Below, piece by piece: positions 32,422 to 40,511 of a stretch of DNA of 64,000 nt; positions within the stretch are counted from its first letter, which is position 1; every line of letters starts with the position of its first letter. The position numbers were made by a program, and so were the translations under genes. The stretch lies in assembly GCA_963835735.1 (NCBI GenBank), contig CAWIGP010000009.1, positions 310,001 to 374,000 on the forward strand, written 5' to 3'. Below the pieces are notes generated by a model. The model saw only the letters and a list, made by a program, of their open reading frames with translations, was not told the origin of the DNA and searched no databases. The DNA comes from DASQMT01 sp963835735. Its GTDB lineage: Bacteria; Actinomycetota; Thermoleophilia; Solirubrobacterales; Solirubrobacteraceae.

Positions 32422-33098
32422 CAGTCCATCTTCGGTGTCGAGAACCGGCCCGGGTAGAGGTACTGGCCGATGCCGTCGAGGTCCTGTGCGGGGTCGCGGT
32501 AGGAGGGGAAGCGCCGGAACTCGCTGTTGACCGAGTAGCGCGGGCCGACCTCGACCTGGCCATTCCGTACGCGTGTATAGAAGCGGTCGAGCGGGCGCAC
32601 CGGCGGGCCGCCGTCGACGCCCCCTTCGAAGTTGTACACGCCGCCGTGGCAAGGACACACGAACCGCTCCGCGGCATCGATGTACCGCACAGGACAGCCG
32701 AGGTGCATGCAGCGCGTCGACAACGCGATGAACGGCTCGTCGTATCCGGGCGGGTTCGGCGGGGTGTCGTCGTCGGCGCGAGCGCGCACGTAGATCGACG
32801 TACGGCCGACCTGGCCGACGCCGGCGACCTCCGTGATCACGCGCGGCAGATAGGTGTCGTCGGGGAAGTCCTCGGTTGCCCCGATCGCCTGCCAGGTGAC
32901 CGGCGGGCGCTCGAACAGTGCCGTGCCGGCGGCGAATCCGAGCGCCGGGAGCGCGAACGCGGCTACCGCGATCGCTCCGGCTCCATGGACGGTCCCGGTC
33001 ATGAACCGCCGGCGCGTGATCGTCTCGCCCTCGAACGCGCCGGGCATCCCGCGATCGAGGGTGTACTTGCTCTGAGGCTCTCTACGTCCGTCGGCCAT
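32421..33098 (-). CDS. qcrA: Rieske iron-sulfur protein of menaquinol:cytochrome c reductase
   Basis: A 225-residue Rieske protein. A Tat signal (TRRRFMTG near 29-36) precedes the membrane helix (about 40-60). The [2Fe-2S] site is Cys130-x-His132 with disulfide Cys135, and Cys148-x-Cys150-His151, in CMHLGC and CPCHGG. The ATG at 33098 is preferred over one six codons upstream. It is first in the operon qcrA-qcrB-qcrC-menG-polyprenyl synthase. TatAC, encoded nearby, presumably inserts it. Confidence 0.94.
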   Translation of the reverse strand: MADGRREPQSKYTLDRGMPGAFEGETITRRRFMTGTVHGAGAIAVAAFALPALGFAAGTALFERPPVTWQAIGATEDFPDDTYLPRVITEVAGVGQVGRTSIYVRARADDDTPPNPPGYDEPFIALSTRCMHLGCPVRYIDAAERFVCPCHGGVYNFEGGVDGGPPVRPLDRFYTRVRNGQVEVGPRYSVNSEFRRFPSYRDPAQDLDGIGQYLYPGRFSTPKMD

Positions 33099-33149
33099 GG
33101 GCGGCGCGCTGAACAATAACGACGCCGGCGTGATCTAGGCCCCACCCGG

Positions 33150-33659
33150 TCACGGTTCGGGCGCGGCGGCGCGGAGCGCCCGAGCGGCGCCCGTATCGCC
33201 AGCCCGAGCGGCAGCCTTGGCGGCCTCCAGCTCGGGCCCGCTGCCGTGTGCGACGGCCGCCACGCCGGCGGCCCAGACCGCCTCCGCGCGCTCGGCGTCG
33301 CCCTCGGCGTGCGCCTGCGCCGCCAGCGAGATGACGTCGGCGAGCTGGGCCACCGCGTCGAGGTCGCCCAGCTCGGCAAGCCGCGCAAGGCCGAGCGCGT
33401 AGAGACGGTCGCCGGCCAACAGCGCGAGGTCGGGATCCTCGGGGCGCATCACCCGGCCGGTTCCGTAGTGCTGCAGGTAGCCCTCGACGATCGCCTCGAC
33501 GAGCAATGCGTAGTCGTCCTCCCGCCCGGCGGCGCGCGGGCCGGCGGCAGCTGCAGCGCCAAGCGTCCCGTCGGCCGGCCGGGCATCGGCGACGGCCTGG
33601 GCCATCAGGCCGCCGTCGGTGCGCAGCGCGTCGGCCAGCCGGTCGAGTACGTCCCTCAT
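33150..33659 (-). CDS. Helical protein of unknown function coupled to hemL
   Basis: A 169-residue acidic, Ala-rich, all-helical protein without signal or membrane segment. The stretch VEAIVEGYLQHYGTGRVMRPEDPDLALLAGDRLYALGL resembles, faintly, helices of polyprenyl synthases but has no aspartate-rich motif. It starts inside the hemL stop codon (ATGA), so it is translated with hemL. The last gene of the hem operon, it lies between the heme and qcr operons. I cannot assign a function. Confidence 0.65.
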   Translation of the reverse strand: MRDVLDRLADALRTDGGLMAQAVADARPADGTLGAAAAAGPRAAGREDDYALLVEAIVEGYLQHYGTGRVMRPEDPDLALLAGDRLYALGLARLAELGDLDAVAQLADVISLAAQAHAEGDAERAEAVWAAGVAAVAHGSGPELEAAKAAARAGDTGAARALRAAAPEP

Positions 33660-34939
33660 GCGACTTCGGAGAACGCCGCCGCCGCGACCTCCACGGTGCG
33701 TGCGACGTGCTCGTGCGTGTGGGCGAGCGACGGGAACCAGGCCTCGAACTGCGACGGCGGCGGATATACGCCACGGGCCAGCAGCGCGCGACACCACGCG
33801 GCGTACGCCTGGGTGTCGCACGCCGCGGCACCCGCGTAGTCGTGTACCGGCTGCTCGGAGAAGAACACCGTCAGCAGCCCGGGCGCCCATTCGATCTGCA
33901 CCGGACGGTGCCCCGCCGCCTCGCGCAAGCCGGCGACGAGCGCCTCCGTCGTGGCGGCGAGATGGACGTACGCGTCCTCGTCGAGCCGCTCGAGCGTGGC
34001 GCGGCCGGCGGCGACGGCGAGCGGGTTCCCGGACAGCGTCCCGGCTTGGTAGACGTCGCCCGCCGGCGCGATCCGGTTCATCAGCTCGATCGCGCCGCCG
34101 TACGCCGCGGCGGGAAGACCGCCGCCGACCACCTTGCCCATCACCGTGATGTCGGGCAGCACGCCGGTGAGCTCCTGCGCGCCGCCGGCGGACACCCGGA
34201 ATCCGGTGATCACCTCATCGAAGATCAGCAGCGCGCCGTGCTCCGTCGTGAGATCGCGCAGCAGGTCGAGGAAGCCGGGCGCCGGCAGGACTACGCCCAT
34301 GTTGGCCGCGTACGGCTCCACGATCAGCCCTGCGACGTCATGCTGCTCGAGCGCGGCGCGCACGGCGTCCGCATCGTTCCAGGGCACGACCACGGTCGCC
34401 CGCGCCGCCGACTCCGGCACGCCGGGCGACGCCGGGATGCCCTGCGTGGCAAGCCCGGACCCGGCCTGCGCGAGCAGACCGTCGACGTGTCCGTGATACG
34501 CGCCCGCAAACTTGACGACCGTCTCGCGGCCGGTGGCGGCGCGGGCCAGGCGGATCGCGCTCATCGTCGCCTCGGTACCCGAAGAAGTCATCCGCAGCAT
34601 GTCGACCGCGGGCATGCGCTGGGTCACGAGCTCGGCCAGCTCGACTTCGCCCACGGTCGGTGCGCCGTAGCTCGTACCCAGCGAAGCGGCCTCCGTGACC
34701 GCCCCGACCACTGCCGGGTGGGCGTGGCCGAGGATCAACGGCCCCCACGAGCAGACGTAGTCGATGTAGGTGTTGCCGTCGACATCGGTGATCTCCGCAC
34801 CCTCGGCGCGCTCGATGAAGATCGGATCGCGGCCGATCGCGTGCATCGCGCGCACGGGCGAGTTGACCCCGCCCGGGATCAGGCGGACGGCCCGCTGGTA
34901 GAGCTCCGCCGAACGGGTGTCCGACAGCGAGGTGCTCAG
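33656..34939 (-). CDS. hemL: Glutamate-1-semialdehyde 2,1-aminomutase
   Basis: A 427-residue PLP enzyme that makes 5-aminolevulinate in the C5 heme pathway. Marks are RLIPGGVNSPVRA near the N-terminus, GTEATMSAIRLARAATGR, AGAYHGH, LIFDEVITGFR and the PLP-Lys region MGKVVGGGLPAAAYGG. No ATG, GTG or TTG occurs near the N-terminus in frame. The inferred start is CTG at 34939, which overlaps the preceding stop as CTGA and has GAGGAG 9-10 nt upstream. With it the length equals that of typical HemL. A second in-frame CTG is four codons later. It is part of the hemB operon. Confidence 0.93.
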   Translation of the reverse strand: MSTSLSDTRSAELYQRAVRLIPGGVNSPVRAMHAIGRDPIFIERAEGAEITDVDGNTYIDYVCSWGPLILGHAHPAVVGAVTEAASLGTSYGAPTVGEVELAELVTQRMPAVDMLRMTSSGTEATMSAIRLARAATGRETVVKFAGAYHGHVDGLLAQAGSGLATQGIPASPGVPESAARATVVVPWNDADAVRAALEQHDVAGLIVEPYAANMGVVLPAPGFLDLLRDLTTEHGALLIFDEVITGFRVSAGGAQELTGVLPDITVMGKVVGGGLPAAAYGGAIELMNRIAPAGDVYQAGTLSGNPLAVAAGRATLERLDEDAYVHLAATTEALVAGLREAAGHRPVQIEWAPGLLTVFFSEQPVHDYAGAAACDTQAYAAWCRALLARGVYPPPSQFEAWFPSLAHTHEHVARTVEVAAAAFSEVA

Positions 34940-36009
34940 CGCGCGTGCTCCTCTTCCCAGCGCGCGAACGCGTCGGTGAAGTAGAGCATCCGCACCTTCT
35001 TGAACTCGGTGCTCGAGTACAGCGTCGCGCGGTCCGTGATCCCGGTGGTGTCGGCGATCGAGTCGAGGATCGCGTCGCACTCCTCCTTGGATCGACCGTG
35101 CGCCATCGTGAAGACGGAGTACGGCCAGTCCGAGTACGTGGGGCGCTGGTAGCAGTGCGAGATCCCGCGGAAGGCGGCCATCCGCTTGCCGGTCTCGAGG
35201 ATCTCCTCGTCGGGCACCGCCCACACCCCCATCCCGTTGGCGGAGAAGCCGGCGCGTCGGTGGTAGAGGATCGCGGCTACGCGGCGCAGTCCGCCGCGCT
35301 CGCGCAGCGACTCCAGGCGCTCGAGCACCGTGTCGACCGTGACGCCGAGCCGCTCGGCCGCCGGAGCGTACGGCTCAGAGACCACGGGCATCGGGCCCTG
35401 GGTCGCGCGTACGGTGGCGATGTCCTCCTCGGTCAGAGCGATCGGGTCGAGCTCCATCGGCTCGACCGCCTCGCCGGCGGCGCTCAGCGCGTCGGTGTCG
35501 CCCTCCATCTCGAGGTCCATCCGGATCTTGAACAGCTTGATCGTCGGGAGCTGGCGGATCGAGGCTGCGCCTGTCCGCTCGGCCATCACGTCGAGCGTGC
35601 CGTCGAGGCCGAGCTTCGAGTCCGGCTCCACCGCGATCGTGAACCAGAGGTTGAAGTGGTGGTCGCGCAGGTAGTTGTGAGTGACGCCCGGATGCGTGTT
35701 GATGAACTGCGCGGCGCGGTGCGGGTGCTCGGCGTCGACCTTGGCGGCGACGAGCATCGACTGATAGCCGAACGCGCGCGTGTCGAAGATCGGCGTGATC
35801 TCACGGATGATTCGCTTGTCGAGCAGGAACTCGACCCGCTCGAGCACGTCGGCCTCGCTCAACTTCGCCAGCTCGGCGACGCGCGCGAACGGGCGCGGGT
35901 CGAGCGGGAAGCGGCCTTGCATCAGGTTCAGGAGCTGCTTGTCGGTCTCGTCCAGCGGGACCGCGGCTCCGCCGCGGCGGCTGCGGACCTTGGACCGCGC
36001 TACAGCCAT
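34936..36009 (-). CDS. Fused siroheme decarboxylase-like protein (AhbA-AhbB/NirD-L type)
   Basis: A 357-residue protein made of two tandem Lrp/AsnC-like units. Each unit has a helix-turn-helix and a ferredoxin-like domain. Unit 1 (about 18-165) has VTHNYLRDHHFNLWFTI; unit 2 (about 190-350) has ISHCYQRPTYSDWPYSVFTMAHG. These two segments are the substrate-site signatures of AhbA/AhbB and NirDL/G/H, which decarboxylate siroheme to didecarboxysiroheme. The HTH parts may no longer bind DNA. It sits between hemB and hemL, overlapping hemB by 10 bp and hemL by 4 bp, which supports a tetrapyrrole enzyme over a transcription factor. Confidence 0.8.
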   Translation of the reverse strand: MAVARSKVRSRRGGAAVPLDETDKQLLNLMQGRFPLDPRPFARVAELAKLSEADVLERVEFLLDKRIIREITPIFDTRAFGYQSMLVAAKVDAEHPHRAAQFINTHPGVTHNYLRDHHFNLWFTIAVEPDSKLGLDGTLDVMAERTGAASIRQLPTIKLFKIRMDLEMEGDTDALSAAGEAVEPMELDPIALTEEDIATVRATQGPMPVVSEPYAPAAERLGVTVDTVLERLESLRERGGLRRVAAILYHRRAGFSANGMGVWAVPDEEILETGKRMAAFRGISHCYQRPTYSDWPYSVFTMAHGRSKEECDAILDSIADTTGITDRATLYSSTEFKKVRMLYFTDAFARWEEEHAR

Positions 36010-36968
36010 CTCGCGACGTCCTTTGCGTGGTAGGTGATCACGATGTCGGCGCCCGCGCGCCGGATGCCGGTCAGCGTCTCGAGCACAGCAGGGCGCTCGT
36101 CGAGCAGGCCGGCCGCGGCGGCGGCCTTGAGCATGGCGTACTCGCCGCTGACGTTGTAGGCGGCGACCGGCAGGCGCGTCGAGTCCTTGACGCGGCGGAT
36201 CACGTCCAGGTAGGGCAGCGCCGGCTTGACCATGATCACGTCGGCTCCCTCGGCGGCGTCGAGCTCGGCCTCGCGCACGCCCTCGAGCGCGTTGGCGGGG
36301 TCCATCTGGTAGCCGCGCCGGTCGCCGCGCGCCGGCGCGGACTCGGCGGCCTCACGGAACGGCCCGTAGAACGCGGACGCGTACTTCGCGGAATAGGCCA
36401 TGATCGGCGTCTCGTCGAGGCCGTGCTCGTCCAGCGCGGCCCGGAGCGCGCCGACGCGCCCGTCCATCATGTCGCTCGGCGCCACGACATCCGCGCCGGC
36501 GTCGGCCTGCGAAACGGCGGTGCGCGCGAGCAGCTCCAGCGTGAGGTCGTTGTCGACGACGCCGTCGTCGCGCAGCACGCCGCAGTGACCGTGGCTGGTG
36601 TACTCGCACAGGCACAGGTCGCAGATCACCAGGAGATCGGGATGAGCGGCCTTGATCGCGCGCGTGGCGAGCTGAACGATGCCCTCGTCGTCCCACGCGC
36701 CGGAGCCGTCCTCGTCCTTCGAGGCCGGCAGGCCGAACAGCAACACGGCGGGGATACCGAGCGCCGCGGCTTCGCCGGCCTCGTCGACGGCCGCGCCGAT
36801 CGAGAGGTGGTCGATGCCGGGCATGCTCGGGATCGGGATGCGGCCGTCGATGCCGTGGCGCACGAACATCGGGTAGACGAGGTGGGAGGCCGACAGCTCG
36901 GTCTCGCGCACGAGTCCGCGCAGCAGTCCGGTCTTGCGGAGGCGGCGCATGCGAGTGGCCGGGAACAC
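36000..36968 (-). CDS. hemB: Porphobilinogen synthase (delta-aminolevulinic acid dehydratase)
   Basis: A 322-residue enzyme that condenses two 5-aminolevulinates to porphobilinogen. The N-terminus FPATRMRRLRKT matches the family and favours the GTG at 36968 over the ATG at 36950. The zinc site is the cysteine-rich CDLCLCEYTSHGHCG. Catalytic lysines are in SAKYASAFYGPFREA and MVKPALPYLD. It begins a hem operon with the siroheme-decarboxylase-like gene, hemL and a helical protein. Confidence 0.95.
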   Translation of the reverse strand: MFPATRMRRLRKTGLLRGLVRETELSASHLVYPMFVRHGIDGRIPIPSMPGIDHLSIGAAVDEAGEAAALGIPAVLLFGLPASKDEDGSGAWDDEGIVQLATRAIKAAHPDLLVICDLCLCEYTSHGHCGVLRDDGVVDNDLTLELLARTAVSQADAGADVVAPSDMMDGRVGALRAALDEHGLDETPIMAYSAKYASAFYGPFREAAESAPARGDRRGYQMDPANALEGVREAELDAAEGADVIMVKPALPYLDVIRRVKDSTRLPVAAYNVSGEYAMLKAAAAAGLLDERPAVLETLTGIRRAGADIVITYHAKDVARWL

Positions 36969-36993
36969 GCTTTGCAGCTTAGTGCCCAGCGGG

Positions 36994-38346
36994 TCAGGCG
37001 AAGCGCCGCAGCGCCAACCGCGCGATCGCCGCGAACGCAAGTGCAAGCGCGGCCAGGTGAAGCAGCGGGACGAGCAGGTCGCCGCCGTTGAGGGCCGCAT
37101 CGAGCGCGTCGAGCGACGGCTTGAACGGAAACGCGGCGGAGACGATCCGGATCACGTCATACAGGGTTCCGCTCACCGCGCCGGACGGGATCAGCGCCAA
37201 CGCCGCGACCGGCAGCGCGAGCATGAATGCCAGCAAAGAGGCGGCGCGCACCTCGCGGGTGAGCCCGCCGATCGCGACCCCCAGCGCAGCGAACGCGATC
37301 GCCGCCACGGCGAGCACTGCGAGCCAAACGGGCGTCCGGCTCCAGCCCAGATCGAGGAACGCGACGAGCACGGCGAGCATCACCGCCGCAAGCACCCAGG
37401 CGCACAGCCCGGCCAGGCCGATCTTCTCCGCCAGCAGCGCCGAGCGGGAGACCAGCCCGCGCACGAGTCGGCCGAACGCATGCTCCTCGCGCTCGAGCGC
37501 GAGCATGCCCGCAGCGAGAAGCACGGTCACGAACATCAGCGAGAGCACGACCGCGACCTCCACCCCGAACACGTCGAGCGCCGTGCTTGAGCCCGAGATC
37601 GCCCGCTCCTCGACTCGGACGGGGCTCGAGATCGAGGCAAGGATCGGCCGGGACACGTCGAGGTTGTCCGCCGCGAGGCGCGCGAAGCGCGAGACCTGCT
37701 CGAGCGCCACGCGCGACGGCGAGTCCTCGGGCAGGCCCGCGATCGCGGCGTCGATGATCGACTGCGTGCTGCGCAGCCCGAGTATGTCTACCTCGCCGAC
37801 GAGCGGCAGCGCGACGTTTCCGCCCTCCACGATCAGGCTCAGGTAGCCGGCGGCCTCCTTGAAGATCGCGTCGGAAAGAGCCTTGTTGGCGTCGGCGAGC
37901 GTCGAGTCGATCGTCGATTGCACGTAGCGGCGCTTGAGCGGGTTCTCGGCGCTGTAGTAGACCTCGACGGTCGCTGGGTCGCCGCCGCCGAGCCCGAGCG
38001 TGCCCTGCAGGCGCTTGATCACGTCGGGCGGGATCACGAGCGCGCCGAGCGCCTCCCCCGACTCGACCTTCTCGATCGCCTCTTCGCGTGTGTCCACTCG
38101 GATCGGGTCGACCGCGTCGAAGAGCTCCGACGCGTAGCTCGTGGCGTCGAGCTGTCTGCCGCCGACATCGATCGTCGCCTCGCCGGGCGGCACGAGGTTC
38201 GCGAACGCGACCTTCGGCTTCTCCGGCCCCGACGAGAGCGCGGCGCCGACCAGCAGCGCCACGATCAGCGGATAGAGGACGAGCAGGGCGACCAACAGCG
38301 GAGAACGCCGCAGGATCTGCAGGTCCTTGAGCAGCAGCCAGCGCAC
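36994..38346 (-). CDS. ABC-2 type transporter permease
   Basis: A 450-residue permease. TM1 at about 19-39 is followed by a large extracytoplasmic domain (about 40-255) and then five or six C-terminal helices, the layout of NatB/YhgE-like ABC-2 exporters. The start is taken as the GTG that begins 8 nt past the ATPase stop (GTG CGC TGG); an overlapping CTG (CTGA) three codons earlier is possible. It pairs with the adjacent ATPase. Substrate unknown; the heme operon follows after 25 bp but a functional link is not shown. Confidence 0.84.
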   Translation of the reverse strand: MRWLLLKDLQILRRSPLLVALLVLYPLIVALLVGAALSSGPEKPKVAFANLVPPGEATIDVGGRQLDATSYASELFDAVDPIRVDTREEAIEKVESGEALGALVIPPDVIKRLQGTLGLGGGDPATVEVYYSAENPLKRRYVQSTIDSTLADANKALSDAIFKEAAGYLSLIVEGGNVALPLVGEVDILGLRSTQSIIDAAIAGLPEDSPSRVALEQVSRFARLAADNLDVSRPILASISSPVRVEERAISGSSTALDVFGVEVAVVLSLMFVTVLLAAGMLALEREEHAFGRLVRGLVSRSALLAEKIGLAGLCAWVLAAVMLAVLVAFLDLGWSRTPVWLAVLAVAAIAFAALGVAIGGLTREVRAASLLAFMLALPVAALALIPSGAVSGTLYDVIRIVSAAFPFKPSLDALDAALNGGDLLVPLLHLAALALAFAAIARLALRRFA

Positions 38347-38351
38347 GGACG

Positions 38352-39080
38352 TCAGTGCCCCCGGCCGCGCAGGAAGCGCACGAACGCGCCCTCGAAGTCG
38401 ATCGCCTCGTGCTCGCCCGTCGCCTGCTCCAGCTCCGCCGGGGTTCCCGTGAACAGCAGCTCGCCATCGGCCAGCACGAGCAGGCGGTCGGCGTAGCGCT
38501 CGGCCTCGGCGACGTTGTGGGTCGAGAAGACGACCGTCGTGCCGCCATCGCGCGCGAGCCCGGCGACGAAGCCCCACAGTCGCTCGCGCTGGCGCGGATC
38601 GAGCGAGGAGGATGGCTCGTCGAGCAGCAGGACCGACGGGTCGCCGAGCAGGCCGACCGCGATGTTCACCCGCTGCTGGTTGCCGCCCGAGAGCGTGCCG
38701 ACAGGATCGCCGGCCCGTTCGCCCAGCTCGGTCTGATCGAGCATGCGCTCGACGACGGCGTCGACCTCACGGACCTTCTCCAGCCGCGCGAACAGGCGCA
38801 GGTTCTCGCGCACCGACAGCTTCGAGTAGATCGCCGGCTGCTGCGGAACCCAGCCGACCTCCCTGCGGTCGAGCGAGACGCTGCCGGAAGTCTGCGGTAG
38901 CGCCCCCGCCAGGATCTGCAGCAGCGTCGTCTTGCCGGCGCCGTTGGGCCCGATTATCGCGACGAGCTCGCCCGGCGCGGCCGTGAACGAGACATCCTGG
39001 AGCGCGCGGCGCTCGCCATACGCCTTCGAGAGGGACTCCGCTCGCAGCGCCTCGGGTGCATCGGTCCGTGACGCTGCCAT
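38352..39080 (-). CDS. ABC transporter ATP-binding protein
   Basis: A 242-residue ATPase of the ABC-2/DRA (drug-resistance or NatA) group. It shows Walker A IGPNGAGKTT (about 43-52), Q-loop PQQPAIYSKLSV, signature LSGGNQQRV, Walker B LLLDEPSSSLDP and the H-loop STHNVAEAERYAD. Its stop lies 5 bp before the permease start. It drives export by the partner permease; the substrate is not visible in the sequence. Confidence 0.92.
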   Translation of the reverse strand: MAASRTDAPEALRAESLSKAYGERRALQDVSFTAAPGELVAIIGPNGAGKTTLLQILAGALPQTSGSVSLDRREVGWVPQQPAIYSKLSVRENLRLFARLEKVREVDAVVERMLDQTELGERAGDPVGTLSGGNQQRVNIAVGLLGDPSVLLLDEPSSSLDPRQRERLWGFVAGLARDGGTTVVFSTHNVAEAERYADRLLVLADGELLFTGTPAELEQATGEHEAIDFEGAFVRFLRGRGH

Positions 39081-39094
39081 CCACCTCAGGCTAT

Positions 39095-40465
39095 CTACGA
39101 CGGCGCGGCCGACGCAGCGGCCGCTGCCTCATCGGCGCCGGCCAGTTCGGTCCCGCATGCGACGCAATACGCGGCCTCGTCGTCCGCCGGTGTACCGCAC
39201 TCGGGGCAGCGCCGGGCCGCGGCCGGCGGCGTCGGTGGCCGCGTCTTGTAGCCAAGCTCAGCCGCGGTAGGCGTCCCCCACGGCTCAAGCACGAGGTGCT
39301 CGCGGAAATAGACCACGCTCTCGCGCACGACGGCGGCGAGCGGCAAGGCGAGGAAGGCGCCGGCAAAGCCGTACAGGCGGCCGCCGATGAGCAGCGCGAA
39401 GATGACCAGGATCGGGTTGATCCGCAGCGCCTGCGAGAACACCGTGGGGGCGACGATGTGCCCCTCGATCTGCTGCAGCGCGGTGAACATGATCGTAAGC
39501 CAGAGTGCGTCGAGCGGCTCGCCACTGAATAGCGCGACCACGATCGGCGGTAGCGCGCCGATCGCCGGACCGACGTACGGAATCAACTCGGCGAAGCCGT
39601 ACCAGGCGCCGAACACGATCGCGTACGTCTTCCCGTCCGGGAACACGCCGAGGGCCCCCATGATCCACAGTGCGACGCCGGCGCTCGTGCCCATGATCAC
39701 GGAGAACGCGAGTTGACCGCGGACGTAGCCGAAGACCGCACGCTGCACGCGAGTCGGGTAGTCGTCCTCGGGTGTCCCGTCGCCGCGCGGCACAACCGAC
39801 CGCACAGCCGCGCCGATTCGTTCGCCGTAAAGCAGCATGTAGACCGAGATCACGACGATCAGAATCAGCGCGATCGAGCCCTCGATCACCGTCGTGATCG
39901 CCTCACGGGTGAACGACACAAGCTCGCCCGAGCCCTCGGTCACCTGGTCGCCGAGCGTCTCCAGGGCGGTCTCGCCCTGCGCCGCGACCTCGACGTCGAT
40001 CCCGTTGTCATCGAGCCACGTCTGGAGCTCCGAAAGCGCCTCGTTTGCATCGTCCACGATGCCCGGGACGGCGTTCGAGAACTTCGACGCCTGGTCGCCG
40101 ATCGGGTCCGCAAGCACGGCGACGATGCTCGCCAGAACGACGATCAGGGCCAAGTACACGCAGAGCACGGCGAGCCCTCGGGGTACGCGCGCGCGCTGGA
40201 GCATCACGACGAACGGATTGAGCAGCAGCGCGATCAGCGCCGCGACGATGAAGATCAGCGCGACTGGCCCGGCGGCCCTGATCAGGAGGTAGCCGCCGAC
40301 TATCGCGAGCGGCAGCACGACCGCCTGGATCCAGCGCGGCACCACCACAGGCTCGACCGGATGCGGCGTGGCGCCGGCAGGCGGAGCGGGCGGATCGCTT
40401 GGATCGCGCTCGTGCGGCGGGTTCTCGACCCCGCCGGCGCCGATGCCCTCCTCGCGCTCCTGCAT
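39095..40465 (-). CDS. AI-2E family membrane protein with C-terminal zinc ribbon
   Basis: A 456-residue protein of the AI-2 exporter/PerM family, now linked to varied ion or antiporter functions. A Pro-rich cytoplasmic N-terminus (about 1-45) is followed by paired helices, a central amphipathic segment, and the C-terminal family block YVGPAIGALPPIVVALFSG with LQQIEGHIVAPTVFSQALRINP. The C-terminus adds a compact zinc ribbon with Cys420, Cys423, Cys434 and Cys437 (CPECG, CVACG), an unusual fusion. It points away from the phosphoesterase gene with 46 bp between starts. Confidence 0.87.
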   Translation of the reverse strand: MQEREEGIGAGGVENPPHERDPSDPPAPPAGATPHPVEPVVVPRWIQAVVLPLAIVGGYLLIRAAGPVALIFIVAALIALLLNPFVVMLQRARVPRGLAVLCVYLALIVVLASIVAVLADPIGDQASKFSNAVPGIVDDANEALSELQTWLDDNGIDVEVAAQGETALETLGDQVTEGSGELVSFTREAITTVIEGSIALILIVVISVYMLLYGERIGAAVRSVVPRGDGTPEDDYPTRVQRAVFGYVRGQLAFSVIMGTSAGVALWIMGALGVFPDGKTYAIVFGAWYGFAELIPYVGPAIGALPPIVVALFSGEPLDALWLTIMFTALQQIEGHIVAPTVFSQALRINPILVIFALLIGGRLYGFAGAFLALPLAAVVRESVVYFREHLVLEPWGTPTAAELGYKTRPPTPPAAARRCPECGTPADDEAAYCVACGTELAGADEAAAAASAAPS

Positions 40466-40498
40466 TCCTCAAGTATGCGCGGGGCGCCGACGGTGCAC

Positions 40499-40504
40499 TA
40501 GCGT
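40499..40504 (+). promoter_or_regulatory. Putative -10 hexamer (TAGCGT) of the YmdB-like gene
   Basis: TAGCGT ends 7 nt before the TTG at 40512. The same hexamer precedes parA on the other strand (50578-50583). It supports the TTG start and a leaderless transcript. Confidence 0.4.
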
Positions 40505-40511
40505 CTGCGGC

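Noticed and set aside
34936..36009. Plain Lrp/AsnC transcription regulator
   Set aside because: The two substrate-site segments and the hem operon context fit siroheme decarboxylase better; a regulatory role is still not excluded.
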